From assembly GCA_039707655.1 (NCBI GenBank), contig CM077665.1:85251954-85315953 (forward strand): 64,000 bases of DNA, read 5' to 3'. Below the pieces are notes generated by a model, which worked only from the letters and a program-made list of their open reading frames with translations, searched no databases and had not been told where the DNA came from. Source of the DNA: Elymus sibiricus. Taxonomy: Eukaryota > Streptophyta > Magnoliopsida > Poales > Poaceae. The position numbers and the translations under genes are program-made. Shown in pieces: positions 36,555 to 47,121 of this stretch; positions within the stretch are counted from its first letter, which is position 1, and each line of letters begins with the position of its first letter.

Positions 36555-37451
36555 ATGGAACTGGACATGTATAACATGGTGGTGCAGGAAAACGGCGAGG
36601 TCACGTACCAGCTGACCGACCCAACGAAATGGGGCGCGTGGGCGCACGAGGGGCACCGGCTGTGGGCGTCCATGTCGGAGGACTTTTGGCTATACGAGTA
36701 CAAGGTCCGGATGTGCCCGCAGCCGTATAGCCATGACTGGACGGCGTGCCCCTACGCGCACAAGGACGAGCGCGCCCGTCGCCGTGACCCGCGCCGCTTC
36801 AACTACATCGCCGTCTCCTGCCCAGAGTACCGCGCCAACGCGCGCGCGCATGCGCAGCTCCGGCTCGCCGGCACCGGGCACCCGCCGCCGACCTGCGCGC
36901 GCGGCCTCAGGTGCCGCTACGCGCACGGCGTCTTCGAGCTGTGGCTGCACCCATCCCGGTTCCGCAAGCGCACGTGCGACGCCGGCGCGCGCTGCCAGCG
37001 CCAGATCTGCTTCTTCGCGCACTTCACCCGCGAGCTCAGGGGCGAGGACCCCATCGCCGCCTTCGCCGCCGCGGCCGCCACGGTGCCGCCTTCGACCTTT
37101 GCCATGCCGCGGACGCCGCCCCACATCCTCCAGCGCGCTCCATTCACTTCGGTGACGCGTCCGCATGCTCTTCCAGCTCCACAACTGTTCGATGATGTCA
37201 CCCTACAGGCCATTCCAAACAGGCTTCGCATGCTGAGTCTATACTCTGCCATCACCGGGGATGATGTTTTCTCCTCCCCTATCACCAGCGCCGCCGCCGT
37301 CGCCACTGCTGCGACCACCATGCCGACCCTGAGGGTGCCCTTACCGGCGAATGAGGAGAAGGACGCTAAATCCATCCACTATGCGGACGACGAAGACTCC
37401 CTGCTGAACGACTATCCGCACCGAGATCTCATCATGGACTTTATGCGCTAG
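36555..37451 (+). CDS. RR-TZF protein, tandem CCCH zinc finger, copy 1
   Basis: Intronless 298-residue protein of the plant arginine-rich tandem CCCH family; characterised members bind RNA, locate to cytoplasmic granules and the nucleus, and modulate hormone and stress responses. Arginine-rich motif C-X5-H-X4-C-X3-H at residues 54-69, then RARRRDPRRF. Finger 1 uses C89, C114, C120 and H124; finger 2 uses C141, C147, C152 and H156, with the standard X16 linker containing GVFELWLHPSRFR. Finger 1 has 24 residues between its first two cysteines instead of the usual 7-8. The C-terminal half is low-complexity and ends in an acidic segment with LLNDYPHRDLIMDFM. The start at 36555 matches the paralogue; an in-frame ATG at 36546 would add three residues. 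No lesion is visible. Strong GC content is normal for grass genes of this type. Confidence 0.9.
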   Translation: MELDMYNMVVQENGEVTYQLTDPTKWGAWAHEGHRLWASMSEDFWLYEYKVRMCPQPYSHDWTACPYAHKDERARRRDPRRFNYIAVSCPEYRANARAHAQLRLAGTGHPPPTCARGLRCRYAHGVFELWLHPSRFRKRTCDAGARCQRQICFFAHFTRELRGEDPIAAFAAAAATVPPSTFAMPRTPPHILQRAPFTSVTRPHALPAPQLFDDVTLQAIPNRLRMLSLYSAITGDDVFSSPITSAAAVATAATTMPTLRVPLPANEEKDAKSIHYADDEDSLLNDYPHRDLIMDFMR

Positions 37452-38140
37452 ATATCCGAGGTATGGCAATGAATAAATCTGGATGGCCGGCTGGGTTGAT
37501 CCTGGAGCTAGTGTCATTGCGCGCATGACGACCGCGGCAGCGCGTGCATGCGTGCCTGCTGTGTCTGCGTTCGTCCAGAAAGCTATGCGCATGGTTCTTA
37601 TTACATACTTATGGTTTGCATGTCGTGCAAAGTGACGGTAGTCGGTCCTCAGGAACGTGCATATATGTGTATAGCGTTCCTGGTCATAAATAAGTGTCGT
37701 CTCCATGTGGACATATATCCGATGGAGATTTACAATGCTATTGTTGATTATTTTATTGTTATGTTATTGTTTTATCCGTCGGAGGAATGTGTAATGTTTT
37801 CTTAAGCACCTATATATAAATGTTTTGTCGATCTGGATGCCTCCTCGGTTCCTTTTATTTTGTCTTATAAGCAAGGTGTATTTTTATCTGTAGAAGGAAT
37901 AGCATCATGTTAGAAATGTGATTCGTACGTGCCAATTTGTCTGGTAGTGTTGTGAGACAAGGAGCATGTATATGTTTTGATTTGAGTGTTGTTATGTTTC
38001 TATAGGCAAAATGCCGGCATGGCAGTAACCACAATAATTAAAGACTAAAGAGGATGGAATTTTCTGTTTGTGGATATACAGCTTGGAGCTCACTGCGGTG
38101 AAATAAATTCTCCGATCCAGTCAGAATAAACATCGAGAAT
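37452..38140 (+). other. 3' flank of zinc-finger copy 1
   Basis: Alignable with 47122-47990 downstream of copy 2 (shared TATCCGAGGTAT, AATCCTGGAGCTAGTGT, GGAGCATGTATATGTTT). An AATAAA stands at 37472-37477, only 21 bases after the stop. It lacks the Stowaway element and the GA microsatellite present in copy 2. Confidence 0.5.
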
Positions 38141-38157
38141 ACTTAAACAAGAAGCCT

Positions 38158-38445
38158 CTGAGAGTGCGCCAGACCGGTATGTGACCTAGTCCCGGTGTGT
38201 GGCTGGGCTGGGGCATTCGGTTATAGATGTTAGGTTTTGGTGCGATGTCCGTTTGGTATTCGGCCCGGATGGCACATCTTCATCAAGGGGATAGGAGTAG
38301 CAGCAAGTGTTGCCTAGATGGTGGCTTCAGGCTGATTGATGTATTACTTTGTATGATATTTGTGAATAATTAATAAAATGGCTGCATGCATCGTCCAGAT
38401 GCAGAGGCCGGGGGTTTATCCTCCTTTTCAAAAAAAAAAAAAAAA
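38158..38445 (+). mobile_element. A-tailed non-LTR retroposon (5'-truncated LINE type)
   Basis: A 288-bp insert ends in AATTAATAAAATGGCTGCAT, then ATGCAGAGGCCGGGGG, TATCCTCCTTTTC and a run of about 17 A. It is flanked by a perfect 17-bp target duplication ACTTAAACAAGAAGCCT (38141-38157 and 38446-38462). No tRNA-like promoter boxes and no protein are visible. The 3' tail matches the fragment in the lipase intron. Confidence 0.88.
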
Positions 38446-38462
38446 ACTTAAACAAGAAGCCT

Positions 38463-39429
38463 TGGCCTCATGTTGCTGCAAACCAAAACTTATAAATACT
38501 ACTTCAAACGCCTAGGCCTCGATTCCCATTGAAACCGTGTCTCTCTAGATACTAAATCTAGTACTATTGAATTTCTCTGCAATTCTATGTCGCCCCCAAA
38601 TAGTAAAATGTTCAATCCGTCTCTATCTGTCAGTTGTAACCAAAGGTGAGAGCTATCAATCCGTCTCTCATGTCTTGTGATTTCTTGGCAATTGGGGGAT
38701 CAATCGGAGATTCTCTTGACAAGACCACGAGTATAGTACTCCCCACTACGATCTATACGCCTTTACTTTCGTTATTGGCTGATGCTTGAGACAAAGAGTA
38801 TTGAGGCATGCACTCGTACGGAAATACCATTTTAAACTTGCGTTGAGATTCATGTCTTTTTTTTAATGGGGTTATGGAAGCATTCCTCATTTTTTGGTAC
38901 CCTTTTCTTTTGCCAATTCCAGGAGTCCGATTGGATCAACTGGTCTACTTAATCGACGGGGATGCAATCTAAATTGAGGGTATTTCTGATTAACACATGG
39001 AATTTTGTCTGTTACACACCATGAGGTTATTTCCGTTCTTCACTCATGAGATTAACTCTTTTTTCTCCAGCAGATTATTGTGATCGGTTGTTTCATTTTG
39101 GTTTTATCTACAGTGGATTGGGTTTTAATTATGTTGCAGTGGTGTTTTCTTTTTCATTTGTATATCTTGTTGGGTTGTCATTGGAGATGATATTTGTTTT
39201 GAGAGGAGACTAAAGTTGTTAGGTGTGTGGTTGTTGGGTCCTTACAGGTTTCGGCCTTAGTGTCAGCCACTGATGGTTGTGTGACTTGGGAGCTCTCATT
39301 CCGCGTTGAAATTGTTTTATAACACTCACATGGGACGGGCCATGAAGCTTCCACTTGCTCTAACTCCGCTCCTGCCTCGGCTCAATCATTTAGCTTTTAT
39401 TTCTGTTCGCTCCTCTGCTAGCTCAAAAA
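38463..39429. other. Downstream duplicated flank, then unassigned sequence
   Basis: Up to about 38690 the sequence aligns with 48005-48150, 48700-48760 and 49138-49200 in copy 2 (TTGGCCTCATGTTGCTGC, GTTCAATCCGTCTCTATCTG). Beyond that no gene or repeat is recognised. Confidence 0.35.
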
Positions 39430-40345
39430 AACTGGTTATCTTTTTTTTTCAAGAAGTTCATTAAATCAAAGGAAGTTCACGTACTTTAAAATATTAGATT
39501 TTAAAGAATATTGTGGATTACAAAAACATGATTGTTTTCTAAAATGTTGGTGAATTCAAAAAATATTCGTGCATTTCAAACAATGTTCATGAATTTGAAA
39601 GGTTCGTAAATTTAGATATGTTCGTGAAATTTTAAAAACATTCAATTTAAAAATGTTCATGAATTTGAAAAAAAAATCGTGAATTCTGAAAAGATTCATA
39701 GTATTTCTAAATGTCTACATTTAAGGAATAGTCATGAGCTAGCATGAGAAAAAACTAAAAAAACAAAAAAGAGAAAAAAGGAAAAACTAATAGAAAAGGA
39801 AAAAAACTATTAAAATGGTTGAAAAACACTCAAAGCACGAACAAAAACAAACCAAGCAATACCTTCTCAAAACAGAAAAAACAGGATGGCCCAACGACAC
39901 AAACACTTACATGCGAGGCTTCGCCCGATGCACCAGTAGGCTCGAAATATGAATATGAGAGTTCACTATATACTAGAGATCCCTCCAAAACATACTATAT
40001 ATTAGGGGGTGACACACGCTTTGTCACGCCGTCCTTCAGTTATGTGTTAAGCCTCCTTTTCTTCATGTGATATATTCATGAATTTTAAAATTATTCATAA
40101 ATTCAAAACAATGTTCATGAATTATAAAAAAATCGTAGTCTTTTAAACATTCACATCTTTTAATAAATATGAATTAGCATGTGAAAAATAAAATGGAAAA
40201 TAAAAAGAGAAGAAAACAGGAACAAAGAATGAAAGATAAAAACCAGGAAAATAACCCCAAAATAAAACTATTTAAAATGTTGAGAAACACATAAAATAAA
40301 GAAAAACCAAAAAAACTGATAATACATTATGAAAATCGAAAACAC
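39430..40345. repeat. AT-rich degenerate arrays (TTCATGAATTTGAAA type)
   Basis: Two arrays of short degenerate repeats (about 39435-39820 and 40070-40330), with motifs GTTCATGAATTT and AAAAATGTTCATGAATT. A short non-repetitive gap lies between them. They are non-coding. Confidence 0.5.
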
Positions 40346-40503
40346 CCTTATAGATGGGTTCCATAACGTCGCCACAACCTCCGATACATCAAAAGGTTCC
40401 AAAAATAGGGAGTTAGTTGTTGAATAAATTAACAATTTTGATTAATTTAATGCAGTAACAAATCATGATCATAGCATAGATAGTATTAAACTCATACTGA
40501 TAT

Positions 40504-40797
40504 CTAATCACATAAGCATATAGCAGAAACATCTACGTAAACAACTAGTACGACTAACACTGAAACAAACAGGAGGGGGATAAACATATTATACCCTTCA
40601 GCCAGCCAGGTTGTATCGACGACGGTTGCAACGTCCTCGTCTGGCCTTGTTCTCGGGTTCGGTGGACATGGTGATGGCGAAGGAGACGAGGACGTAGTCG
40701 AAGTAGACGAACAATGGCAAGCAATTGCATCGAAGACGGTCCCTAAAAACCTAATCGCCATTCTTCTCGTGCAAGATGGCAAAGGGCGGAGTTTCAT
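40504..40797 (-). CDS. Possible small membrane protein, 97 residues
   Basis: An ATG-started frame on the minus strand. It has a Ser/Pro-rich middle (STSTTSSSPSPSPCPPNP) and a strongly hydrophobic C-terminal segment of about 20 residues (MFIPLLFVSVLVVLVVYV), which would be one membrane span. A TATA-like CTTATATATTG lies about 155 bp upstream on the minus strand (about 40952-40962). I recognise no family. It may be a genuine small gene or a chance frame; conservation would decide. Confidence 0.25.
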   Translation of the reverse strand: MKLRPLPSCTRRMAIRFLGTVFDAIACHCSSTSTTSSSPSPSPCPPNPRTRPDEDVATVVDTTWLAEGYNMFIPLLFVSVLVVLVVYVDVSAICLCD

Positions 40798-40963
40798 AAG
40801 CTTGCTCTCCCGTACACCCGTGCATGCGGTGGACAGGATTGGATTACCGGAAGCAGCAACAGCGAGCGAAACAATGGTAGACGGTGTCTGCGAGGAGGTA
40901 TATGCGATTTGATATGATATGGGTGATGGCTATGGTTGTCAATGCCTTCAATATATAAGCGCT

Positions 40964-42829
40964 TGAGGAGGGTCCATTAATAAAATTAAATGTCTATTAA
41001 TTATCATTTTCTGACTGGGCAAAATTAAGAGCACGCATGACATAGCTCTAAGCTCAACTCGGCTCGATCACAAAACACGACACGGGTGGGGCCGTGATGG
41101 AGGAATGCGCAAGAACCACTCCTCTTCTTAAACTCCAATGGCATGTTGAATGCGATCCCTTATAAAGTGGTCTCCACCCTCGTCCACTTGTGAGATAGGA
41201 CTAAACTTCCCACCACCTTGTCATGACACCTACATGGTTCCTTATATTTTTCTGAAATTATTTTATATGGGTCTAAAGCCAAAACTATATTTCAATATTA
41301 GTATCTTTATTAATAGATACTTACGATCTCGCCATCATATACACAATAATTTTATTAATGCTAGCACTTTTTGAACTATAATTAATTTCGAACGAGTATT
41401 TTTATGCCAAATATTAGTTCCACACATGCTTTCTAAAAGGGAAACAATTCAATAGGGGCAGCCGACCCAACTTTGCGCCCGATGTCTCTGCGTCGTCCGA
41501 TTATCTCATGATCAACTTCTCTCGTTGCCCATGACGCGCACAACCACGTGCAAGCGGGGGGGGGGGGGGGGGGGGGTCCCATCCCACCGATCACCCTCCT
41601 TCTCCCTTATGTTCTCACCACACCCACCTCGCGCTGCGCTGCAACTCTTCATCGTTGCGGTGCCGTCCTCGCTCAGCCACGACATCATCTCATCAGAGAT
41701 GGCTGCCAGCACCCCCCCCCCCCCCCCCCCCCCGAGCTAATCTTCCCCACGCACAGGTGCCTCCAACTCCAATCACTCCTTGCCACCTCACGCCCTTTTT
41801 TCACTACTCCGAAATGACCACGCGGGCGCTGCGCACTGGGAGGCCACTGATGCTGGTGACATCGACCAGCGCACTACGATCCACGGTCACCCTGATGTTG
41901 CTTCTGGCCATGGATTTTTTCCCCGGAGCCGACCGAGACTCGGACGCTGGAACCAGCTGCGATGTATGCTTGAACCAACGGTGGGAGATGTTATGTCCGG
42001 TGATGGTTTTTGCTGGATCCGGAGCTACACCCGGTGATGTAGTCGTCGTAGTTTGTTACAACTGTACCCCGCCGAAGCTACATCCACATTTGCAAGAGCT
42101 GCAACCCTTCACACGGAAGCTGCAACCAGTGACGACATCGTCGACGGATGCTATAACCATACACTACAGAAGCTTCACCTACGTTCGCCAGAGCTGCAAC
42201 CAACGATGACATCGGCGACAAATGCTACAACCATACACTGCAGAAGCTTCATCCACGTTCGCCAGAGCTGCAACCGTTTTGGCGATGTTAAAACCATGTG
42301 TGTTGGTGTTGCAACAGGCTCACCGCCAGCGAGACTGCAAGCACGAGCACGCGGGAGTTGCAACCGACAACACTAGGAATTTTTCACTGCAACCTGCGGC
42401 GAGCACCCATTCTGGGGGACGGTGGCTAGCGGGGCAGCAACCGGTGGCGGGGGTGAATGTTGTATCCATGGGCGACGGGGCTCTTTGATCTTATAACGCG
42501 CGGGGAGACGACACGCAACCTTGCCGACGCGAGCGACGATGCCATGAATGACGGCCTTCTTTGTTTCCTACTGGCGAGCTATGACGGAAAGAGCGCTTTC
42601 ATGGAAAAGGCGTTGACCAACATCAAATTCGGGGAAGGTAGGAGGAAGAAGATGATGCGGGGGAGGGGGGCAAATCGGCGGTTGTTTGCGGCTGAATCGA
42701 GCGTCCAGGGGCCGATCGGCCGCAAGTTGGTCCGTCCAGCCGACACCTAGCGCTGGACTTTCTAAAATATAACTAATCATACAGCGCAAACAAGATCCAG
42801 GTGCACCTCACTAGCTAGCTTTGTAGTGA
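40964..42829. other. Unassigned stretch with homopolymers and short direct repeats
   Basis: Contains a poly-G run (about 41556-41576) and a poly-C run (about 41711-41733). Two direct copies (about 42150-42285) contain CTACAACCATACACT, GCAGAAGCTTC and CGTTCGCCAGAGCTGCAACC. The whole 42050-42330 part is rich in GCTGCAACC motifs. Frames up to 184 codons (41655-42209 plus) are low-complexity and unsupported. It may be part of a DNA transposon; no ends were identified. Confidence 0.3.
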
Positions 42830-43830
42830 GCTTCTCCACGTCTCCTCGTGAGCGTGTGTAGCATCGATGCCTCGAGAATCTCCTAGGCCCAGCCCAACCC
42901 GCCTCCTCGCGTTGCCTTCGACGAGCACCACATCATCCTAAGCCTAGCCCCTCTCACCTCCTCGTGTGTTGCCGTCCTAGGCCCAATCGGTCCGGTTCCT
43001 CACACCGCCACCTCACCGAGGGGGGATCCACTAGACGAGTATATATATTTTGCATTAGATGGGCCCCACACATTCTGCATTCTTATTAACCACCTTGTGT
43101 ACCTTCGAACAAATCCTTACAAACACCAGGAAGCAACCTACACCATATTCGTGTTAGCGTACACATAAGATGTTTTTTCTCAAAAGGGCTAGTACTAATA
43201 ACCAACATTCTAATTGAGAAAGTATAGCCCCCGCGCCCAAACAGGTCAAAGCGAACATTGCATTGCCCACTTTAGCACACCACTCGCAAATTTCACATGT
43301 GAGTTAATAGGTCAACATTACACAATGTCTTCTTCGGATGCTGGCGTCAATGTCCAGGGAGGCTTCCGAGTGAGAGCAAGAGAGAAGGTGTCAGGGGAGT
43401 GCCCATGGCTACCAGAAGTTTCTCTACATCACTTGGTATCAAGTTCGGAGTTCCACATGGTGTCATGGGAGTAAAAACTCATAAGTGATGAAAGGGGGAT
43501 GTCGGTATTTTGTGCTTGGAGTTATGATTAACCAAAACCGACATCTATATTTGTCATTTAAGAATTAATGTGGCCGTCGTGGCCACAATTCCCGACAATA
43601 CGAACAAATAGTGAGGACATGGACTTGAAATAAACTTCAGTTGACTGAGAGGAGATGAGACAATGGTGTATTTCTGCACACGGCTTACCGAGTTTACACA
43701 ACATGCCTTTGTGCATTTTGCAAAACTTGAGCTCACTCTCGGGGGACGACGAGGGAGTTACTGTTGAACCTTGTAGAAAGATGTTATTTATGGGCTTAGA
43801 CCAAATGGCTCGGGTAGCCGCTGGCGCAAG
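42830..43830. repeat. Family R repeat, copy 5
   Basis: In order: a shortened minisatellite (42885-43010), a GGATCCACTAGACGAGTATATATAT junction, the 370-bp module (about 43190-43560) with ATGTCCAGGGAGGCTTCC and AGTTTCTCTACATCACTTGG, and the GAGGAGATGAGACAATGGTG module. It precedes zinc-finger copy 2 as copies 3-4 precede copy 1. Confidence 0.6.
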
Positions 43831-45505
43831 AGATAAATGAGGCCGGAAAGAAAACATAAGTAATTAATGTAAGGTCTAGGAATATTACAGATCATGAAAT
43901 GATGAACTTTGTGCCGAATACAAGCATTGGTTGTTTGCCTGTGATGAACATATAAAATATGGTGTAGTCTTAAGTGTTATTAATTGGCGTATAATAACAA
44001 CATGTTCAACACATAGAGGCACTCTAAATCCTATGAAAGGTGCTGGCTCTACAATTAGACCATTTGGAGCACACAATGTAGTTATTCTGTCTCGCATATC
44101 TATGTTTTCATTAGTCCATTTTTCAAGGAAGGGAATATATTAATATCACGAAGATACCAATTACACCCGCCCTATGTTTTTATTAGTCCATATGATGCAC
44201 TTGTAGTAGTAGACATCAGGAGAGTCAACGACCCGATGCTTGTTGTTATCAAACATACAATAAGGACTCAGAATGTCCTCTATGATAGCTGGGTTATAGA
44301 ATTCCGTTGGTAACCCTCCTATTTTTGTTCCATTATTCTCCGAGAGCATAAATGATGTTGCGCGGATGGACATGGACCACTTTGTAACGGTGAATGGCCC
44401 GCCCAAATGGCAGTTGCATGCTATCATCGTCGGTCTGTAATGCTTGAAGCGATGGCATTGTTACAGGCTCTTGAAAAGATATGAGATATTTAAACATGTC
44501 CATCTGCTTGGGTGTAATCACTCCAGTTGATGGTGCTTGCATTTGTTGGAGAGAGTGTATCCTATCTTCCTCAGATATCACTGGACACTTAGCATGTGAT
44601 GCTAGGCAAAATGCAGAATTCAAGAAGCTTGCTTGGGTGGGCAGCACATCAACGTCATTTACCATCCGTTGGCTCAGTGGATCACTATGTAGTACGGAAA
44701 TGGTATATGACTATAAAAAACAACCTGATAATTTCGAAGGGATTACCATCCGTTGGCCACCCATCGCAAACGTCTTGCTCATGGTACAGGCATAACACGT
44801 AATGCAAATTTTCTTTGTGTCTACTAAGTTGTTCAAAAAGTCAACATGCTGCTTGTATAGCGTCACCTTAGTTCCGAACAGAAAATGTTCACTGAGCTCA
44901 TCTATATACCCATGTCCTAGGATTCCTATTGAATTTAGCGGGCAACTCATGTTCACTGAGCTCATCTTGTTTAAATAGGATAGTTTCTTACCAGGGATAA
45001 TGTGTATTGTCCAGCAGCTAAAGTGATCATCTTCCTTGCATATGCAGGTGCTAACGAAAGAGGATTTTAAAAGAGAAATAAACAGCAGGAAAAAGCAATA
45101 ATTTTTTTCATGCGGGCTTACCTATTTTGTTGATTGTCTATTGGCTGCTGGCGCGTGAAATCATATGTTTCTTCGCATGCTTACGTCGGTTACCACTAAT
45201 AATGTCAGATTCTGAACCCGTATCCTCTTCTTTGATAGGCACCTGCTGCGAGAAAACGGTAAGGTTCTTATAATTGGTGATGTGTAGCTATTTCTATCGC
45301 CATGGCAAGTTGCGTGCATGGAGACAAGTGTGATGCTTCATCAGCTTAAAACAGGGGTATGATGGTAAGAATGGAACTTTTATAGGAGGAAGTAGAGGTG
45401 CTCGCTGAATTGTGGTGATAAATTAAGGGATAACAGAATTCATTGCAACTTATGAGGAAGTAACTAATAATAGGTTCGGTTACTAAATTGTGCAGATCTA
45501 TATCT
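43831..45505 (-). pseudogene. Unrecognised gene-like fragments, minus strand
   Basis: Three overlapping minus-strand frames with normal amino-acid composition: 44965-44711 (IGILGHGYIDELSEHFLFGT), 44665-44333 (EEDRIHSLQQMQAPSTG and MDMFKYLISFQEPV) and 44427-44161 (GLPTEFYNPAIIEDILSP). A short exon-like frame with PIKEEDTGSESDIISGNRR lies upstream near 45240, after a CTCGCAG acceptor, and a CCTGGTAAG donor-like site lies near 44992. I recognise no family. The insert is absent from the zinc-finger copy 1 side and is bounded by two copies of a roughly 60-75-bp sequence (43765-43825 and 45510-45585). It could be a captured host gene or part of a transposon. Confidence 0.35.
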
Positions 45506-45858
45506 CTTGAACCTAGCGGAACGATGTTATTTATGTGTTAAAAAATATGTTATTTTTGAGCTTAGACCAAACGACTCAGGTAGACACTCAAACACGCCCT
45601 TGCTCGAGATGAACCACCACACCGAACACCCACAGTATGCACAACTCATCTTATCACATTGGCAACAGACAAATTGCTCCTCCCTGCCAACAGATATCTT
45701 AGCCCCTCACAAAAAGTCTACTTTCAAGGGAGAGAAAGGGTCCAAAATCTAGCTGTTACTTAGGGAGCCTTGCTAGAGACTCAGTGTACAAACACCTAGA
45801 CGTCTTCATTATCTTTACAGCAAAAAGAAATAGGTACGAGACAAAATAGCCGACTCAT

Positions 45859-45896
45859 CCAATGCCAAGCACTGCACCCCCTAGAACAATATATAC
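45859..45896 (+). promoter_or_regulatory. Core promoter of the second zinc-finger gene (CCAAT, TATA)
   Basis: CCAAT at 45859-45863 and AATATATAC at about 45888-45896, with CCAAGCACTGCACCCC between them as in copy 1. The TATA is shorter than in copy 1. Transcription would start near 45925. Confidence 0.6.
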
Positions 45897-45942
45897 CCAC
45901 GGCAAGGCAGCCACAGATCACACATCTCCATACACAACAACC

Positions 45943-46174
45943 ATGCATGGTTTGTAGAACTAAATCATCCCCCATCTTCAACGTTCATTCACAGTCATGG
46001 CCTAGCTACATATATTGCCCAGAGCTTTTTTGTCGAAATCATCCCATCTTCAACATTGTTCACAGCCATGTCCTAGGTACATATATTGCCCATAGCTTTT
46101 AGTCTAAATCATCCCATCCTCAACATTATTTCATACCCATGGACTAACTACATATAATGTCCATGAGTTTCTAG
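45943..46174 (+). promoter_or_regulatory. Leader repeats with tiny upstream ORFs, second zinc-finger gene
   Basis: Three tandem repeats carry ATG-GCC-TAG (45997-46005), ATG-TCC-TAG (46068-46076) and ATG-GAC-TAA (46139-46147), spaced exactly 71 and 71 bp. Other upstream frames are 45943-45957 (five codons with stop), one of 51 codons from 45947, and 46157-46174 (six codons with stop). The pattern parallels copy 1. Confidence 0.55.
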
Positions 46175-46230
46175 TTTTAATCAGTATTCTTAATCTATTG
46201 GAGAGTTTGCTGTGTTTGATCAAGGACACC

Positions 46231-47121
46231 ATGGAGCTGGACATGTATAACATGGTGGTGCAAACGAACGGCAGCATCACGTATCAGCTGACCGACCCGA
46301 CGACATGGGGGGCGTGGGCGCACGAGGGGCACCGGCTGTGGGCTTCCATGTCGGAGGACTTCTGGTTGTACGAGTACAAGGTGCGGCGGTGCCCGCAGCC
46401 GTGCAGCCACGACTGGACGGCGTGCCCCTACGCGCACAAGGGCGAGCGCGCCCGCCGCCGTGACCCCCGCCGCTTCTCCTACATCGCCATCTCCTGCCCG
46501 GAGTACCGCGCGCAAGCGCACGCGCATGCACGGCTTGGGCTCGCCGGCGCCAGGCACCCACCGCCGAGCTGCGCGCGCGGGCTTAGGTGCCGCTACGCGC
46601 ATGGCGTATTCGAGTTGTGGATGCACCCGTCTCGGTTTCGCACGCGCAAGTGCGAGGCCGGAACGCGCTGCCAGCGCCGGATTTGCTTCTTCGCGCACTT
46701 CTCCGGTGAGCTCAGGGGCGAGGACCCCATCGCCGCCTTAGCCGCCCCCGCGGTGTCGCCTTCGGCCTTTGCCATGCCGCGGACGCCGTCTCGCATTCTC
46801 CAGCGCGCTCCACCCATTCCCGGGACGCGCCCGCAGACTGTTCTGGCTCCACAGCTGTTCGATGACCTCACCCTACAAGCCACTCCAAACAGACTTCGCA
46901 TGCTGAGCATGTACTCTGCCATCACCGGAGACGACGTTTTGTCCTCCCCCATCGCCACCGCTGCTGCCGTCGCTACTGCTGCTACCACCATGCCGAACCT
47001 GATTGCGCCCTTCCCAGTGAACGACGAGGACGACGCTAAATCCATTCACTGTGCAGACCAGGAAGACTCCATGCTGAATGATTACCCGCACAGAGATCTC
47101 ATCATGGACTTGATGCTCTAG
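46231..47121 (+). CDS. RR-TZF protein, tandem CCCH zinc finger, copy 2
   Basis: Intronless 296-residue paralogue of the gene at 36555, roughly four fifths identical by eye, with no stop or frameshift. The start ATG lies in a good context (CACCATGG). All metal ligands are kept: the RR motif CPQPCSHDWTACPYAH, finger 1 with the same 24-residue first gap (SCPEYRAQ...PPPSC) and finger 2 CEAGTRCQRRICFFAH. It is two residues shorter in the Ala/Pro stretch after finger 2. Substitutions concentrate in the low-complexity C-terminal half while finger regions change little, consistent with purifying selection on RNA binding. Function is inferred from the family: post-transcriptional control in hormone or stress responses. 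Confidence 0.9.
   Translation: MELDMYNMVVQTNGSITYQLTDPTTWGAWAHEGHRLWASMSEDFWLYEYKVRRCPQPCSHDWTACPYAHKGERARRRDPRRFSYIAISCPEYRAQAHAHARLGLAGARHPPPSCARGLRCRYAHGVFELWMHPSRFRTRKCEAGTRCQRRICFFAHFSGELRGEDPIAALAAPAVSPSAFAMPRTPSRILQRAPPIPGTRPQTVLAPQLFDDLTLQATPNRLRMLSMYSAITGDDVLSSPIATAAAVATAATTMPNLIAPFPVNDEDDAKSIHCADQEDSMLNDYPHRDLIMDLML

Noticed and set aside
36690..37184. Long minus-strand and alternative plus-strand frames over zinc-finger copy 1 (and the same at 46195-46698)
   Set aside because: Shadows of GC-rich coding DNA; the plus frame with the conserved CCCH ligands is the gene.
41655..42209. Open frame of 184 codons (plus)
   Set aside because: Crosses a poly-C run and a direct-repeat zone, has no recognisable domain, and competes with other frames of similar quality.
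46198..46230. Upstream extension of zinc-finger copy 2 to 46198
   Set aside because: It would start at a TTG codon and is not shared with copy 1; the ATG at 46231 has a good context and matches the paralogue.
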